Position numbers and translations under genes: made by a program
Origin: Paraburkholderia caffeinilytica
GTDB lineage: Bacteria > Pseudomonadota > Gammaproteobacteria > Burkholderiales > Burkholderiaceae
DNA length: 64,000 nt
Direction: 5' to 3'
NCBI RefSeq assembly: GCF_003368325.1
Contig: NZ_CP031467.1
Span: 4,154,001-4,218,000, forward strand
Shown: in pieces, positions 35,911 to 44,539 of the stretch
How the letters are laid out: each line of letters opens with the position of its first letter
How positions within the stretch are numbered: the stretch's first letter is position 1
Notes under the pieces: model-generated
Seen by the model: only the letters and a program-made list of their open reading frames with translations
What the model was told of the DNA's origin: nothing
The model's database searches: none

Positions 35911-36468
35911 TTATTGGCTGGTGTTGACGATGTGGAACTGGACCTTGACCGTGTCGGAGACCACGGACGAGTCGGCCCACTCACCGGTTCCGAGTTTGAA
36001 CTGCGAACGACGGATCGGTAACGTTCCGTCGAACACTTCATCGTTACCTTGGTGCGAGAAGGTCACCCGCACGACGACGTTGACCATCGCACCCTTGACC
36101 GTCAGTTGCCCGGCGACGTCGACAGCATTCTTGCCCGCACCCTTGACGCTGGTGGACCGAAACGTTGCTCGTGGATAAACAGCCGATTCGAACCATTCCT
36201 TGTTGCGAGCCTCCGAGTTGAAGCTGTCGTCGCCGAGGTCGTAACTCGCGGTGTTGACGTCGATTGACGCGGCTGCCGCTTCCGGATGCGCCGGATCGAA
36301 CGCGATGTTCGCATCGAACCTCCTGAACCTGCCGTCCACCGGCACATTCATCTGTGTCAGCGTCGCCGTCACCGAACTGCGCGCGATATCGACATGGGCC
36401 TGAGCAGCAACGCTGCCGACACCACAGCATGTAGCGACCGCTATATGAGGAAGCAATGCCTTGAGCAT
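35911..36468 (-). CDS. YceI family periplasmic lipid-binding-like protein
   Basis: A 185-residue exported protein. The signal peptide ends near VAAQA-HVDI. The mature part is a YceI beta-barrel: VPVDGRFRRFDANIAFDP, SIDVNTASYDLGDDSFNSEA, WFESAVYPRATFRS and LTVKGAMVNVVVRVTF. YceI proteins bind isoprenoid lipids such as ubiquinone precursors. It is transcribed just after a cytochrome b561 gene (48-bp gap), a pairing frequent in Proteobacteria that implies a shared redox or quinone-related role. Confidence 0.88.
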   Translation of the reverse strand: MLKALLPHIAVATCCGVGSVAAQAHVDIARSSVTATLTQMNVPVDGRFRRFDANIAFDPAHPEAAAASIDVNTASYDLGDDSFNSEARNKEWFESAVYPRATFRSTSVKGAGKNAVDVAGQLTVKGAMVNVVVRVTFSHQGNDEVFDGTLPIRRSQFKLGTGEWADSSVVSDTVKVQFHIVNTSQ

Positions 36469-36516
36469 CGATAGATTTCAAAAAATGAAGAAAGCAGGTG
36501 ATAGCATCACCCGGCG

Positions 36517-37077
36517 CTATTTCTCAAATGGCAACATGCGAGTCAACAGGCGGTCGCGATCTATGAAGTGATGCTTCAATGCCGCTAGCACATGCATCGC
36601 GATGGGCGCGAGCAGCATGTAATTCAGGTAGATGTGTGTGTATCTGAATAGCGGGCGCAGTACCGGGTCCGGTCCGATGATGCGCGGCAGCGGAATCAAG
36701 CCGAGATAGACCACCTGTATGTTCGCCGCGGAGCTATATAGATAGCCCGACACCGGTATTGCGAACATCAGCGCGTATAGCATCCAATGGGTCGCCTCCG
36801 CGGCGACGCGTTGCCAATGCGTGGTGGATTGCGGTAATGGTGGCGCGGTATGCAGCGTTCGCCAAACCAGTCGGACGACAGCGAGAACGAGCACGGTACA
36901 GCCAATCCATTTGTGCCATGAAAAGTAGCGCAGCTTGGTTGGCGTGAAACCTGGAATGTCGGTCATGAACCAGCCAATTACAAAGCCACCGATCATCAAA
37001 GTCGCGACGACCCAGTGGAGCGTCATCGCAGTTCGGGTGTATTTCCAAGCGGGTAGAGACGGGAAAGCGTGCTGCAT
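36517..37077 (-). CDS. Cytochrome b561
   Basis: A 186-residue integral membrane b-type cytochrome with four hydrophobic helices. Candidate haem-ligating His residues are in TLHWVVATLMIGGFVIGWFM, FSWHKWIGC and IAMHVLAALKHHF. It resembles CybB-type superoxide:ubiquinone oxidoreductase. Transcribed just before the YceI gene on the same strand; the pair probably works at the inner membrane/periplasm interface. Confidence 0.9.
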   Translation of the reverse strand: MQHAFPSLPAWKYTRTAMTLHWVVATLMIGGFVIGWFMTDIPGFTPTKLRYFSWHKWIGCTVLVLAVVRLVWRTLHTAPPLPQSTTHWQRVAAEATHWMLYALMFAIPVSGYLYSSAANIQVVYLGLIPLPRIIGPDPVLRPLFRYTHIYLNYMLLAPIAMHVLAALKHHFIDRDRLLTRMLPFEK

Positions 37078-37107
37078 GGGGTCCTCGGCGTGAGCGCATT
37101 GCGCGAA

Positions 37108-37543
37108 TTAGGTAGGGATCGTCTGACGCGTCGTGATCGCGAGGCCGCGGGCGATCAGTGGCGAGAAGCCACCGCCAAAGCACCAGCCATTGACTATCGC
37201 AATGGGTCGGCTTCGCGTACATGCACAAAAGCTGCCACTGCCGCCGGCATGCGTCACGCCGGATCTTTTCCTGCAGCACCTCTGGACCGGCGTCGACCTC
37301 GCGGAAATAATCCTTCAAGCCCATACCGCCGGTCCGTGCGTCGCCTTCGTCGGCCAGGGCTAGCACGGCCGCTTCGCGATCGAGTTCGATCGCATCCAGC
37401 ACTTCGATCGTTTCCGCGTTGAGCGTCGGACTCATAGCGTTGCGCTTTTCCGGACGATTGAGCGCGACGCACGCAATGCTGTCCTCGACCTCGACTTCGA
37501 CTTCGACCCTCAAGGTTTCCGGCATCCTTCGTATGCCATTCAT
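37108..37543 (-). pseudogene. Truncated p-hydroxycinnamoyl-CoA hydratase/lyase (feruloyl-CoA type)
   Basis: From ATG 37543 (GGAGAG upstream) the frame reads NRPEKRNAMSPTLNAETIEV, then GLKDYFREVDAGPEVLQEKI and LLCMYAKPT, matching the N-terminal half of the vanillin-forming crotonase. An extra base in GGG (37204-37206) shifts the frame; the other frame continues IAIVNGWCFGGGFSPLIARG then ITTRQTIPT and stops at 37108-37110. The remaining half is missing, replaced by the cytochrome b561 region. The enzyme is not functional. Confidence 0.8.
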
Positions 37544-37650
37544 TCTCTCCAGAAAAATCGCCCCAGGGTAGGGCGCGTGTTATCGATCTAGTGTCAAGTA
37601 ACTCGACACTACAGATCTGCATCCGCAACCTCTGCTCGGCCTGGCGCGCA

Positions 37651-38703
37651 TCAGAACTTCGTCCGTATGCCAACGCCCAGCGTATCGCCGGTCGATTTCC
37701 CGGTCAGGTGATCGGACAGATAGGCGGCGTACACGTCGGTACGCTTTGAAAGCGGATAGTCATAGCCGACCGCCCACGTCTTGCGCACCACGCCGTCGAC
37801 CGGGCCGTTGCTCTTCGAGTAGGCATACGAACCGAGAATCGAGCCGACACCAAGCGGAATCGAAAAACCGGCCTGTCCCCTGTTGACGATGACTGTGCCG
37901 TTGTTCGTCCTGTCATTGGTGCGCAGATATTGCGCGTATAGCTTGACCAGCCTGAAGTCATAAGTTGCGGCGAGCTCGCTTGTACTCTGGCTGCTCAGGC
38001 CCGGCACGCCGGCAAGCGCAGTGCTGATGTCGCCGGCCGCGAAGCTGTAGTTTTCGTACTGGTAGACGCCCGTTGCTGCGAACGGTCCATGAAAGTAGAA
38101 GAATTGGGCACTCCATTTACGTTGCCCTGCAGCTCCAGCCGAATTGCCAAACGAATACATTGCCGCGCCGGAGAGCCCGCCAAACCGCGGGGTGCTGTAC
38201 TGGACCGCATTGTTCCAGCCTGTATCGCCGATTACGCTCTGGCCGCCGAGACCCAGATAGGTTTGCAGCACCACAGGCGAAAACGTAAATGAATCGACAA
38301 AGGGGTTGAACAGGATCGTCGAGATGAAGAGGTTAGTACTTTGGCGACCCGCGGTGAATGTGCCATATGGCGATTCAATGCCGACATACGCGTTTCGTGA
38401 GAAGAAGACATCATTCGGGAAGCGGCCGATCTGCCCGTTTTGCGGCTGGAAGAAGCCTTCCAGCGCGAAAATGGCCTTCGTGTCCGCACCGAGATCCTCA
38501 GCGCCTTTCATGCCGAAATAGGACGTGGATAAGCCGCCGCTTGATTCCTGCCACGCCGTTCGACCGCCAATGGACTTTGTCGCTCCGGCAAAAACGTCGA
38601 TTTGCCCGTACAGGCTGACGCTGGTTTGTGCAAGGCATGGACTGCCGAGCATGGCGCAGGCAATCCACAGTGGGTAAGCATTTTTTCCTCCTGGAATATG
38701 CAT
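37651..38703 (-). CDS. Gram-negative general porin
   Basis: A 350-residue trimeric-porin-type protein. ATG 38703 follows GGAGGAGAAC. The signal peptide ends at SPCLAQ-TSVSLYGQIDVFAG, the classic porin_4 start. Blocks GMKGAEDLGADTKAIFALEG and SRNAYVGIESPYGTFTAGR are typical, and it ends in Phe (GVGIRTKF), the outer-membrane targeting residue. It lies downstream of the MFS gene in the cyclase/FAH operon and probably provides outer-membrane entry for that pathway's substrate. Confidence 0.93.
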   Translation of the reverse strand: MHIPGGKNAYPLWIACAMLGSPCLAQTSVSLYGQIDVFAGATKSIGGRTAWQESSGGLSTSYFGMKGAEDLGADTKAIFALEGFFQPQNGQIGRFPNDVFFSRNAYVGIESPYGTFTAGRQSTNLFISTILFNPFVDSFTFSPVVLQTYLGLGGQSVIGDTGWNNAVQYSTPRFGGLSGAAMYSFGNSAGAAGQRKWSAQFFYFHGPFAATGVYQYENYSFAAGDISTALAGVPGLSSQSTSELAATYDFRLVKLYAQYLRTNDRTNNGTVIVNRGQAGFSIPLGVGSILGSYAYSKSNGPVDGVVRKTWAVGYDYPLSKRTDVYAAYLSDHLTGKSTGDTLGVGIRTKF

Positions 38704-38820
38704 GTTCTCCTCCATTTATATAATTAGATATCCGAAATAATAAATATCAACGAAGCAGGATGACGAAAGACTGCTTCACCAGTCGCCAGGTTGGGTTTCG
38801 TTGCGCCGGATTCGCTTCTG

Positions 38821-40038
38821 TCAGGCAGCGTCCGTCTGAATATGGCCCACGATGCCGCGGCGCCGCGACGGTGTCGGCGCAATCAGTCCGAAGGCGGTAA
38901 AGGCAATCGATACGATGCCGAGGTAAGGCAGCCCCGCGTCAAACCCGTAGCTGGCAACAATTCGGCCGAATCCAAGCGGCACCGCAAAGCCTCCAACCGC
39001 CGCAAGCGAGAGCATCAGACCGGAGGCCGCGGGCACGTCATGCAGCGGGATACGGTCGGGATACATCGCAGGCACGCTGAACCACGGTGTGAGTCCGATC
39101 ATAGTGATCAACCCGATCGCTGCGGCAGCAAGATGCAACGATCCCCCGTCGAGACGAGGCAGCATCACGGTCACGATTCCACTCACGACGAACGCGCCGC
39201 AGATAAGCAGCTTGATCCGGCCGAAGCGGTCCGACAACCAGCCGCCCAACATCGCAGCCGGAATGCCGCTCAGCAACAGCAATGCACTAAGGCGTCCGCC
39301 TTCGGTCGGTGAGAAGCGCAGGACGCGCTCCGCGTAGATCGGCAGGAACTGCGCAAGGGTAAAGAACGAGCCGTACGAGCCGACGATACTCAGTCCCCAC
39401 CACCAGAGCGCCCCATTGCACAGCACGCGGCGAACGGCACGTGTATCAAGGTGACCGCCGTCGAGCGTCGCCGCAGCCGCGCGCGGAACGATCGGTGCGA
39501 TCCAGGCGAGTAGCAGTACCCCAAATCCGATGAACCCAGCGATGACAATAGCGGTATGCCAGCCAACGGCTGTCACAACCATTGACCACAGGAACAGTCC
39601 CGTCGCCGCACCGAGCGCGAAGGCGACGCCAGTTGTCAGTCCCATCGCGAACGACAATTCGCGGTCGCGGAACCAGGCGCTGACGAGTCCCACCACCGCA
39701 CCAAGACAGCAGGCCCCACCGGCACCTGCGATCAGTCGGGTGACCAGCATCGCCGGATACGACGACACCAGCGCGCCACTGAGCGATGCGCAAGCTTCGA
39801 GCGCAATGCCGATGAGCAGCGCGCAGCGCATGCCGAATCGGGCGGACAGCCAACCCGCCGGCAGATGGCAAATACCGTACCCCCCGACAAACGCTGCAAC
39901 GAGCGCCGCGACCTGCGGAATCGATAGTCCGTATTCGTGCGCGATCGCCGGAAAAGCCGGAACGACGCAGAACCAGTTGAGGGTGAACTGAAAGACGCCA
40001 AGGCAAAGCACCGCGAGTGCAATCCAACGATTGTTCAT
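38821..40038 (-). CDS. MFS transporter
   Basis: A 405-residue 12-helix permease starting MNNRWIALAVLCLGVFQFTL (ATG 40038 after AGGAAG). Motif-A-like LPAGWLSARFGMRCALLIG and the second-half repeat GGWLSDRFGRIKLLI are visible. It lies 11 bp after the FAH gene, so they are co-transcribed. Probably the importer for the acid processed by the FAH and cyclase proteins. A possible longer start at 40140 would overlap the FAH coding end and is unlikely. Confidence 0.87.
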   Translation of the reverse strand: MNNRWIALAVLCLGVFQFTLNWFCVVPAFPAIAHEYGLSIPQVAALVAAFVGGYGICHLPAGWLSARFGMRCALLIGIALEACASLSGALVSSYPAMLVTRLIAGAGGACCLGAVVGLVSAWFRDRELSFAMGLTTGVAFALGAATGLFLWSMVVTAVGWHTAIVIAGFIGFGVLLLAWIAPIVPRAAAATLDGGHLDTRAVRRVLCNGALWWWGLSIVGSYGSFFTLAQFLPIYAERVLRFSPTEGGRLSALLLLSGIPAAMLGGWLSDRFGRIKLLICGAFVVSGIVTVMLPRLDGGSLHLAAAAIGLITMIGLTPWFSVPAMYPDRIPLHDVPAASGLMLSLAAVGGFAVPLGFGRIVASYGFDAGLPYLGIVSIAFTAFGLIAPTPSRRRGIVGHIQTDAA

Positions 40039-40049
40039 GATCCGCTTCC

Positions 40050-41045
40050 TTAATGTTCGTCCGGATGCGCAACGACCCGGTTGCGTAACACGCCGATTTT
40101 TTCGACTTCGATCTCGATCATGTCGCCGTCCTTGATCCACCGGTTCAGCTCGAGACCACTGCCGCTGCCGACCGTGCCCGATCCGAGGAATTCGCCAACA
40201 TGCAAAGTTTCGTCCGCAGACACGTGTTCGATCATTCGTTCGAAGCTATAACGCATGTCTTTTGTCGATCCATGCGACCACTGCTCGCCATTCACGCGCA
40301 CTGTGACGGTCAGATCATAGGGATCCTCAATTTCATCGGCAGTCACGATCCATGGGCCCATCGCATTGCCGGTATCGAAGTCCTTACCTTTTGCCGGGCC
40401 GAACGGTCCTTCCATCTCGTGTTCCTGAAGATCGCGTGCCGAAAAATCGTTGAAGATCGTAAAACCGAATATGTGCTGGCGCGCGTTGCGGCTATCGATA
40501 TCCCGTCCGGTGCGCCCGATATACACCCCCAGTTCTGCTTCATAGTCCAGCAGCCTGGCGCGCCGCGGCCAGCGCACGTCGTGCTCATGACCGATCACGT
40601 TGAGGCGGTTGGCCTTGTAGTAGATCGGCTGTTCGTAATACACCGGTGGCAATACGATGTCTTGTGGCTCCGGCAGGGCAACCTGGTCGCCGCCGCGTCG
40701 ATCCGCGCGCAGGCGGGCAATCGCTGCCCCGGCCTGTTGCATATGCAGGTCAAAGGTCGAGAAGTCCCGAATCTGTTCCGGTATCGGGACGGGCGCAAGA
40801 AGCCGTACCGAATCGAAGGTGTACACGAATGGCTCGTCGCCGTGCGCGCGCGCCATTAACTCGAAGGCGGCGTCAAGCGCGCGCGGGCCGCTGCGCATCA
40901 ACGCCAGCATGTCGGCGAAGGCCGGCAGGACTGTGCCGTGATGCGCGAGAAACGCATCGGACAGCCCGACCACACGCTGTTGGGCCGGCAACACGACGCC
41001 GATGCGCGCAACATGGTCACGGGTCTCGAAGGTGGCGAGTTTCAC
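40050..41045 (-). CDS. Fumarylacetoacetate hydrolase family protein
   Basis: A 331-residue FAH-fold hydrolase. The N-terminal MKLATFETRDHVARIGVVLP is followed by the metal block DYEAELGVYIGRTGRDID, IFNDFSARDLQ and the C-terminal SGTVGSGSGLELNRWIKDGD. Start overlaps the stop of the upstream cyclase by 4 bp. It is a different subfamily from the FAH at 22546-23553. Likely cleaves or isomerises a diketo/hydroxy acid ring-fission product. Confidence 0.9.
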   Translation of the reverse strand: MKLATFETRDHVARIGVVLPAQQRVVGLSDAFLAHHGTVLPAFADMLALMRSGPRALDAAFELMARAHGDEPFVYTFDSVRLLAPVPIPEQIRDFSTFDLHMQQAGAAIARLRADRRGGDQVALPEPQDIVLPPVYYEQPIYYKANRLNVIGHEHDVRWPRRARLLDYEAELGVYIGRTGRDIDSRNARQHIFGFTIFNDFSARDLQEHEMEGPFGPAKGKDFDTGNAMGPWIVTADEIEDPYDLTVTVRVNGEQWSHGSTKDMRYSFERMIEHVSADETLHVGEFLGSGTVGSGSGLELNRWIKDGDMIEIEVEKIGVLRNRVVAHPDEH

Positions 41046-41839
41046 GAGCAGGACTCCGGGTCGATGATGGCGACTGCACGCGTGAAGCCGGCGGACGCGC
41101 CCTTGATCTTGTAGGGGAAACAGCAGACCGTGAAGCCGAACGGCGGCAGCAGATCCAGGTTGGTCAGTTTCTCGAGTTGGCCGTAGCCGATCTCTCTGCC
41201 TGCCTTGTGGCCCTCCCAGATAATCGACGGATCGCCGCTCCGGAGGTATTCCTCACGGGTATAACGGAATGGCGCATCCCAGCTCCACGCGTCCGTGCCG
41301 ACCACACGCACGCCGCGCTCAAGCAGGTAAAGGGTCGCGGCACGTCCCATTCCGCAGCCGCTGTCCACATAGGCGGGCGTGCCGTACGCGCGGGCGGCGG
41401 CGGTGTTGACCAGCACGATGTCACGCGGCTTGAGGACGTGTCCGATTCGGGCCAATTCCGCCTCGACTTCATCTGCGCGCACAACATGTCCATCCGGCCG
41501 CGCGCGAAAGTCCAGCTTCACGCCGGGTGCCATGCACCAGTCAAGCGGCAGTTCGTCGATGCCGATCGCGCGTTCGCCACGGTTCATGGTCGACGCATAG
41601 TGCAGCGGCGCATCCATGTGGGTGCCACTATGCGTGTGCAGGATCAGGTCTTCGACCGCCCATCCCTCACCATCGGGCAGTTCGTTCGGTGAAAGGCCGG
41701 GGAACATCGCGGCGATCTGCTCAGCGCCGCGGTGGTGATCGGTGTAGTGGATTTGTGGACGCAGGCCTGGCGGATCGGCCGGCACGTCGTTCTCCAGCGC
41801 GACCGACAGGTCGATAAAGCGTAAATGCTCGGTGTTCAT
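41042..41839 (-). CDS. Cyclase family protein (kynurenine-formamidase-like)
   Basis: A 265-residue metal-dependent amidohydrolase-like protein. HTHSGTHMDAPLHY matches the family HxGTHxDxPxH metal motif. ATG 41839 follows GGAGGAGTTCC. The family (PF04199) includes kynurenine formamidase and isatin hydrolase; this 265-residue form is nearer the uncharacterised soil cyclases. First gene of the operon and divergent from the GntR regulator, so it likely catalyses an early hydrolytic step. Confidence 0.87.
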   Translation of the reverse strand: MNTEHLRFIDLSVALENDVPADPPGLRPQIHYTDHHRGAEQIAAMFPGLSPNELPDGEGWAVEDLILHTHSGTHMDAPLHYASTMNRGERAIGIDELPLDWCMAPGVKLDFRARPDGHVVRADEVEAELARIGHVLKPRDIVLVNTAAARAYGTPAYVDSGCGMGRAATLYLLERGVRVVGTDAWSWDAPFRYTREEYLRSGDPSIIWEGHKAGREIGYGQLEKLTNLDLLPPFGFTVCCFPYKIKGASAGFTRAVAIIDPESCS

Positions 41840-41905
41840 GGAACTCCTCCTATGGTCCGCATAGTGGATGACGTGTGTCGGCCTTTCCATCGGTAAATAC
41901 CATTA

Positions 41906-41915
41906 TTATCGATAA
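41906..41915. promoter_or_regulatory. Palindromic operator candidate between cyclase and GntR genes
   Basis: TTATCGATAA is a perfect 10-bp palindrome in an AT-rich stretch inside the 146-bp divergent region. TTTATTGACAAAAAG just downstream provides a further half-site-like sequence. FCD-type GntR proteins bind short dyads like this, so autoregulation and control of the cyclase operon are plausible. Confidence 0.45.
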
Positions 41916-41985
41916 AATAGACTTTATTGACAAAAAGAAGGTCGTAGCGCAGGATCACGCTATCCATCTCAAGCATGTCCCACCC

Positions 41986-42666
41986 ATGGAAATACTCGTC
42001 AAGGAAACGCTGACCGAGGCAATTCTCGAGCGTCTCGTCGAAGACATCGTGTCCGGCGTGCTGCCGCCTGAGCACAACCTGCGCATCGAGCAATTGAAGG
42101 AGCAGTACGGCATCGGTGCTTCGCCATTGCGCGAGGCACTCGCGCGGCTGACCTCGCTGGGTTTCGTGACCAATGAGACGCGGCGCGGCTTCCGTGTCGC
42201 GCCCCTGTCGCAAGCCGACCTTTCAGACCTGACTCGCATGCGTCAGTTGGTCGAGACGGAGGCGCTGCGTGAAGCGATCGCGGCAGGCAATGCCAACTGG
42301 GAGATGGAGATCGCCGGCAGCTTCGCGAAGCTGTCACTCGCCGTGACGCGCCATTACGATGCGCCGGCGGAGGCGCGGCGCACGATTGAAATCGCTCACA
42401 AGAGCTTCCACACCGCCTTGCTCGGGGCTTGCCGCTCGCAACGGCTGATGGAACTGCAGTCCACCTTCTACGATCAGGCGAGTCGCTACCGTCATGTGAT
42501 CCTCGCCGACGCACAGGAACTTGACGGTTTCGTCGAGCGGCATGAGACGCTCATGCGCACCGTGCTTGGCAGGGACGCGGAGGCGGCAGCAGCAGCGCTG
42601 TCAGAACATCTGGCGATTACGCCTCAGGAGGTTTATGGGCTTGATTCGCGGATGACGGAAAGATAA
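41986..42666 (+). CDS. GntR family regulator, FCD (FadR C-terminal) subfamily
   Basis: A 226-residue regulator. N-terminal winged helix ~10-75: LRIEQLKEQYGIGASPLREALARL and GFVTNETRRGFRVAPLS. The all-helical FCD domain covers ~85-210, with candidate metal-binding His residues in IAHKSFHTALLGACRS and RYRHVILADAQE. ATG 41986 gives the family's normal length; the frame is open back to GTG 41875 but would cover the operator region. Divergent from and probably controlling the cyclase-FAH-MFS-porin operon. Confidence 0.88.
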   Translation: MEILVKETLTEAILERLVEDIVSGVLPPEHNLRIEQLKEQYGIGASPLREALARLTSLGFVTNETRRGFRVAPLSQADLSDLTRMRQLVETEALREAIAAGNANWEMEIAGSFAKLSLAVTRHYDAPAEARRTIEIAHKSFHTALLGACRSQRLMELQSTFYDQASRYRHVILADAQELDGFVERHETLMRTVLGRDAEAAAAALSEHLAITPQEVYGLDSRMTER

Positions 42667-43239
42667 CCGGCGTCTGGCTCCACGAATGGACGAAGTCGGA
42701 GAGTCGGGCTATGCACAATCGCTCGGAAGGCCAGTTCACAACGCCCTCGACAATTTCGCCCTTAGCTAGGGCGACGCGTCAGGCATTGTCACTGCGCGAC
42801 TTTCGGGCAGGGAACGAGTCCCCGGGGACAGCCGTTATTGGTCGAACTGCCACGGGGAGGCGCCGGCGCAGTAACGAGCCGCTGCTGCCCGACCGCTACC
42901 ACCGCCCCCTTATCCAGAGGAGTCTTGGCGCGAATTTTCCATCGGCACCTTCGCCTCGCGCGCGTCCGTTAATGGACGGCGGTGGGCGGTAGGCGGCTTC
43001 GGCTGTGATCCGGTCGATTCGCCGTCGAGGGTGCCATTAGGATGGCGACCTGTCGATGCCGGTAAGTGCTGGCGTTGCGGTCTGCCGGCTGGCAAGCATC
43101 GGTCACCTGCGACAGGCCGAAGAGTTTGGCCTACGAGAGTCGAGAAAGACGCCTTCCAAAAGTCTCCGTAGGATGGACCATGTATCGCCGATGCATCGCC
43201 GGGTGCACTTTAGCCGCTATATCTCTGGCTAGCTTACCC

Positions 43240-43426
43240 AAGCCATCGGCTCGGCGACGGTAAGAAATTTCGCCTTGAACAACGTCTCTGCGCATTCGTC
43301 GTTGGCATGACTGTCGAGTACGACTCCGCCGCCGACGCCGACGCCCAAGCGGACTCTGTGCGTGTTCGATGGACTAGGGGCAGAGACCGTGAGCGTGCGA
43401 ATCGCTTCCGAAAGACAGAAATCCCC
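43240..43426 (-). pseudogene. pabB: Remnant of aminodeoxychorismate synthase component I (pabB) C-terminus
   Basis: The minus-strand frame reads GDFCLSEAIRTLTVSAPSPS, RLGVGVGGGVVLDSHANDEC and AETLFKAKFLT. This resembles the chorismate-binding C-terminus (CxSVAIRTL...GxGGGIVxDSxxxxEYxEcxxKArFL). Only about 60 residues survive, and the upstream end runs into the importer promoter. A small piece of a decayed or recombined gene. Confidence 0.6.
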
Positions 43427-43437
43427 ACACTCACACG

Positions 43438-43502
43438 ACACTTTTTCTTTCCTATTTGGAAAGAAAAGGTCGTCTTTTTTTATTATTTTTGGGTACCTAC
43501 AG
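43438..43502 (+). promoter_or_regulatory. Conserved regulon promoter, copy 1 (ABC importer)
   Basis: GTCGTC (43469-43474), 22 bp of T-rich DNA, then CTACAG (43497-43502). Upstream, CTTTCC-TATTT-GGAAAG forms a stem and AAAAG-N5-CTTTT a dyad. Spacing and T-tract match copies at 49064-49097 and 56876-56909. CTACAG/TACAGT would be the -10 region; the -35 is not consensus, so an activator is likely. Confidence 0.65.
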
Positions 43503-43605
43503 TTTTCCTGCACCCAGTCGTTCAGTGCGCATAAATCCACCTACGAATGCCAGCGCCGGGAGACCTCGCTGCGTCAGTGAATAAGCGACAACACAGGAGT
43601 TCGGA

Positions 43606-44496
43606 ATGCTGTTCAGACTTTTCGTTCCAGCGGTTCTTCTCGTTGCGGGCAGTACGATGTTTTCGGTGCATGCCAACGCCGCAGACACGCTCGCCAAAAT
43701 CAAAAGCACTGGCGAAATACGGCTGGGAGTGCGGGATGCTTCCGTGCCGTTTTCGTACCTCGACCAGAACCAGAACTACGTCGGGTTCTCGGTCGACCTG
43801 TGCCACGCAGTGGTCGACAAACTGAAGCAGACCATGCCGACGTTGAAGGTGACGAATGTTCCGGTCACTTCGGCCAATCGCATCGCGCTCGTGAACAACG
43901 GAAACGTCGACATTGAATGCGCGAGTACGGCGAACAGCCTCGACCGCCAAAAGCAGGTTGGTTTCTCGGTCGGTACGTTTGTCAGCCATACCCGCTGGCT
44001 GGTGAAAGCAGACTCGGGCATCAAGTCTGCGGCTGACCTCAAGGGGAAGACCGTGGTCTACACCCAAGGCTCAAATGCTTTGGGTTTCGCGAAGGAAATC
44101 AGTGAGAAGAACAACCTCGACCTGAAGTTCATCCCGGCACATGACCATGGCGAGTCAATGCTCGTTCTGGAAAGCGGCCGCGCGGCTGCCTTCATCGAAG
44201 ACGACATTCTCCTGGCCGCAAAGAAAGCGGACTCCAAGGACCCGGCTACCTTCACGTTCCTGCCGGAATCCTATAACTCGCTCGTCTACGGTTTGATGTT
44301 CGCGAAGGACGACCCCGGCTTCAAGAAGACGGTCGACGATACATTGAAGTCGCTGATGGCATCAGGTGAATTCAACAAAATCTACGCGAAATGGTTCGAA
44401 GGTCAGATTCCGCCCCGCGGCATCAAACTGAACTTTCCGATGAGCGATGACCTGAAGGAGCGCGTCAAGGCTCCGAGCGACAAGTTGCCTTCGTAA
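43606..44496 (+). CDS. Polar amino-acid ABC transporter, substrate-binding protein (GltI-like)
   Basis: A 296-residue periplasmic binding protein. Signal peptide ends near VHANA-ADTLAKI. The type II SBP core is visible: GEIRLGVRDASVPFSYLDQN, VGFSVDLCHAVVDKLKQ, RIALVNNGNVDIECASTAN. The family's Asp that binds the ligand alpha-amino group is plausible in EDDILL. ATG has AGGAG at 7 bp. It leads a four-gene importer operon. Close to glutamate/aspartate binding proteins, so an acidic or polar amino acid is the likely cargo; exact ligand unknown. Confidence 0.9.
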   Translation: MLFRLFVPAVLLVAGSTMFSVHANAADTLAKIKSTGEIRLGVRDASVPFSYLDQNQNYVGFSVDLCHAVVDKLKQTMPTLKVTNVPVTSANRIALVNNGNVDIECASTANSLDRQKQVGFSVGTFVSHTRWLVKADSGIKSAADLKGKTVVYTQGSNALGFAKEISEKNNLDLKFIPAHDHGESMLVLESGRAAAFIEDDILLAAKKADSKDPATFTFLPESYNSLVYGLMFAKDDPGFKKTVDDTLKSLMASGEFNKIYAKWFEGQIPPRGIKLNFPMSDDLKERVKAPSDKLPS

Positions 44497-44539
44497 ATCT
44501 GTCCGGGGCAACGGCACTGTTCATTAACTGGGGGCAACC

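Larger units (their letters stand above)
42667..43605. other. 939-bp gap with a pabB remnant and a conserved promoter
   Basis: No intact gene is supported. Positions 42700-43200 hold GC-rich sequence without recognisable homology. 43240-43426 (minus) is a pabB remnant. 43438-43502 is the conserved promoter/operator element of the amino-acid regulon. A ~100-nt leader follows to the importer start, with AGGAG at the end. Confidence 0.5.

Noticed and set aside
42711..42992. 93-codon open frame in the 42.7-43.6 kb gap
   Set aside because: No ribosome-binding site, no motif and composition typical of GC-rich non-coding DNA.
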